A stretch of 14,752 bases of DNA from Pavlovales sp. CCMP2436 (taxonomy: Eukaryota > Haptophyta > Pavlovophyceae > Pavlovales): NCBI GenBank assembly GCA_026770615.1, contig MU631573.1, positions 189,735-204,486 of the forward strand, written 5' to 3'. Position 1 is the stretch's first letter. Each line of letters starts with the position of its first letter. Of this stretch, positions 14,630 through 14,752 are shown in pieces. The position numbers and the translations under genes are program-made. Below the pieces are notes generated by a model. The model was not told where the DNA came from, ran no database searches, and saw nothing but the letters and a program-made list of their open reading frames with translations.

Positions 14630-14752
14630 TAGTTCTCGACATTCAAAACCACATCGCTTCCCAGCGATATGTCACCGCTGGGATCACCAATGGACTCGCT
14701 TGCTCGCGCACTGTCGGGCGGCCCCGCGTTGCGCAGCGACTCCAGCGCTTTG
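14630..14752 (+). CDS. Partial coding segment, inverted homologue of the 14018-14503 product
   Basis: From TTCTCGAC the frame reads L-D-I-Q-N-H-I-A-S-Q-R, then T-N-G-L-A-C-S-R-T-V-G-R-P-R, and stays open to the window end. It matches the minus-strand product at 14110-14210. No ATG is seen; the 5' boundary coincides with an AT repeat ending TATATATAG, which could be a splice acceptor. The C-terminus lies outside the window. Confidence 0.35.

Larger units (their letters stand above)
14101..14752. repeat. Second inverted repeat, arms 14101-14211 and 14637-14752
   Basis: The reverse complement of 14637-14752 aligns with 14101-14211 at roughly 80 percent or better. It shares GCGGGGCCG, GCAAGCGAG, CATTGGTG, TCGCTGGGAAGCGAT and GGTTTTGAATG. 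The right arm is cut by the window end, so the element may extend further. The about 425-bp centre holds the tandem array and a G-rich leader. Confidence 0.85.

Overview
The window looks like nuclear DNA of a eukaryotic microbe, most likely a protist or alga. The coding stretches are GC-rich with strong G/C third positions. At least two genes carry introns with GTGAGT donors, and AT-rich spacers are packed with nested, diverged repeats. There is no operon-like packing. I cannot name the organism; a haptophyte, pelagophyte or dinoflagellate would all fit.

Layout. (1) 182-1955: a frameshifted, 5'-truncated minus-strand coding relic with an RGG-rich tail, bracketed by two direct copies of a 27-bp repeat. 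A third copy lies at 14021-14047. (2) 2058-4197 and 10671-12122: two inverted, diverged copies of one element. Each carries a broken fragment of a primase-polymerase-like (AEP-like) ORF and the same noncoding tail modules. (3) 4198-10670, between those arms: about 6.5 kb with three minus-strand genes. These are a one-exon protein fusing an HNH nuclease, a Ser/Thr-type kinase and a C-terminal H/C metal-binding knuckle (4510-6150); a coiled-coil/acidic protein (7095-7824); and a spliced gene ending in a TAG followed by a further open coding stretch (9027-9753). A tRNA-like sequence (6493-6565) and a foldback-repeat cluster (about 8148-8925) lie between them. (4) 12122-14020: AT-rich modules and the best-preserved copy of the AEP-like ORF (about 12723-13478). 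(5) 14018-14752: a second inverted repeat whose arms encode related peptides around a 21-bp tandem array.

Mobile history is readable. A small retroelement with a (GTTA)n tail inserted independently in both large arms. The right-hand insertion has a 15-bp target-site duplication, and each arm preserves the empty site of the other's insertion. A core motif, AGAGAAGnnGTGACGTT, recurs about ten times and follows the AEP-like ORF copies.

The most notable candidate is the HNH-kinase-metal-knuckle fusion lying between the inverted arms. The domains are read from motifs; any link to genome defence, DNA damage signalling or element biology is inference.
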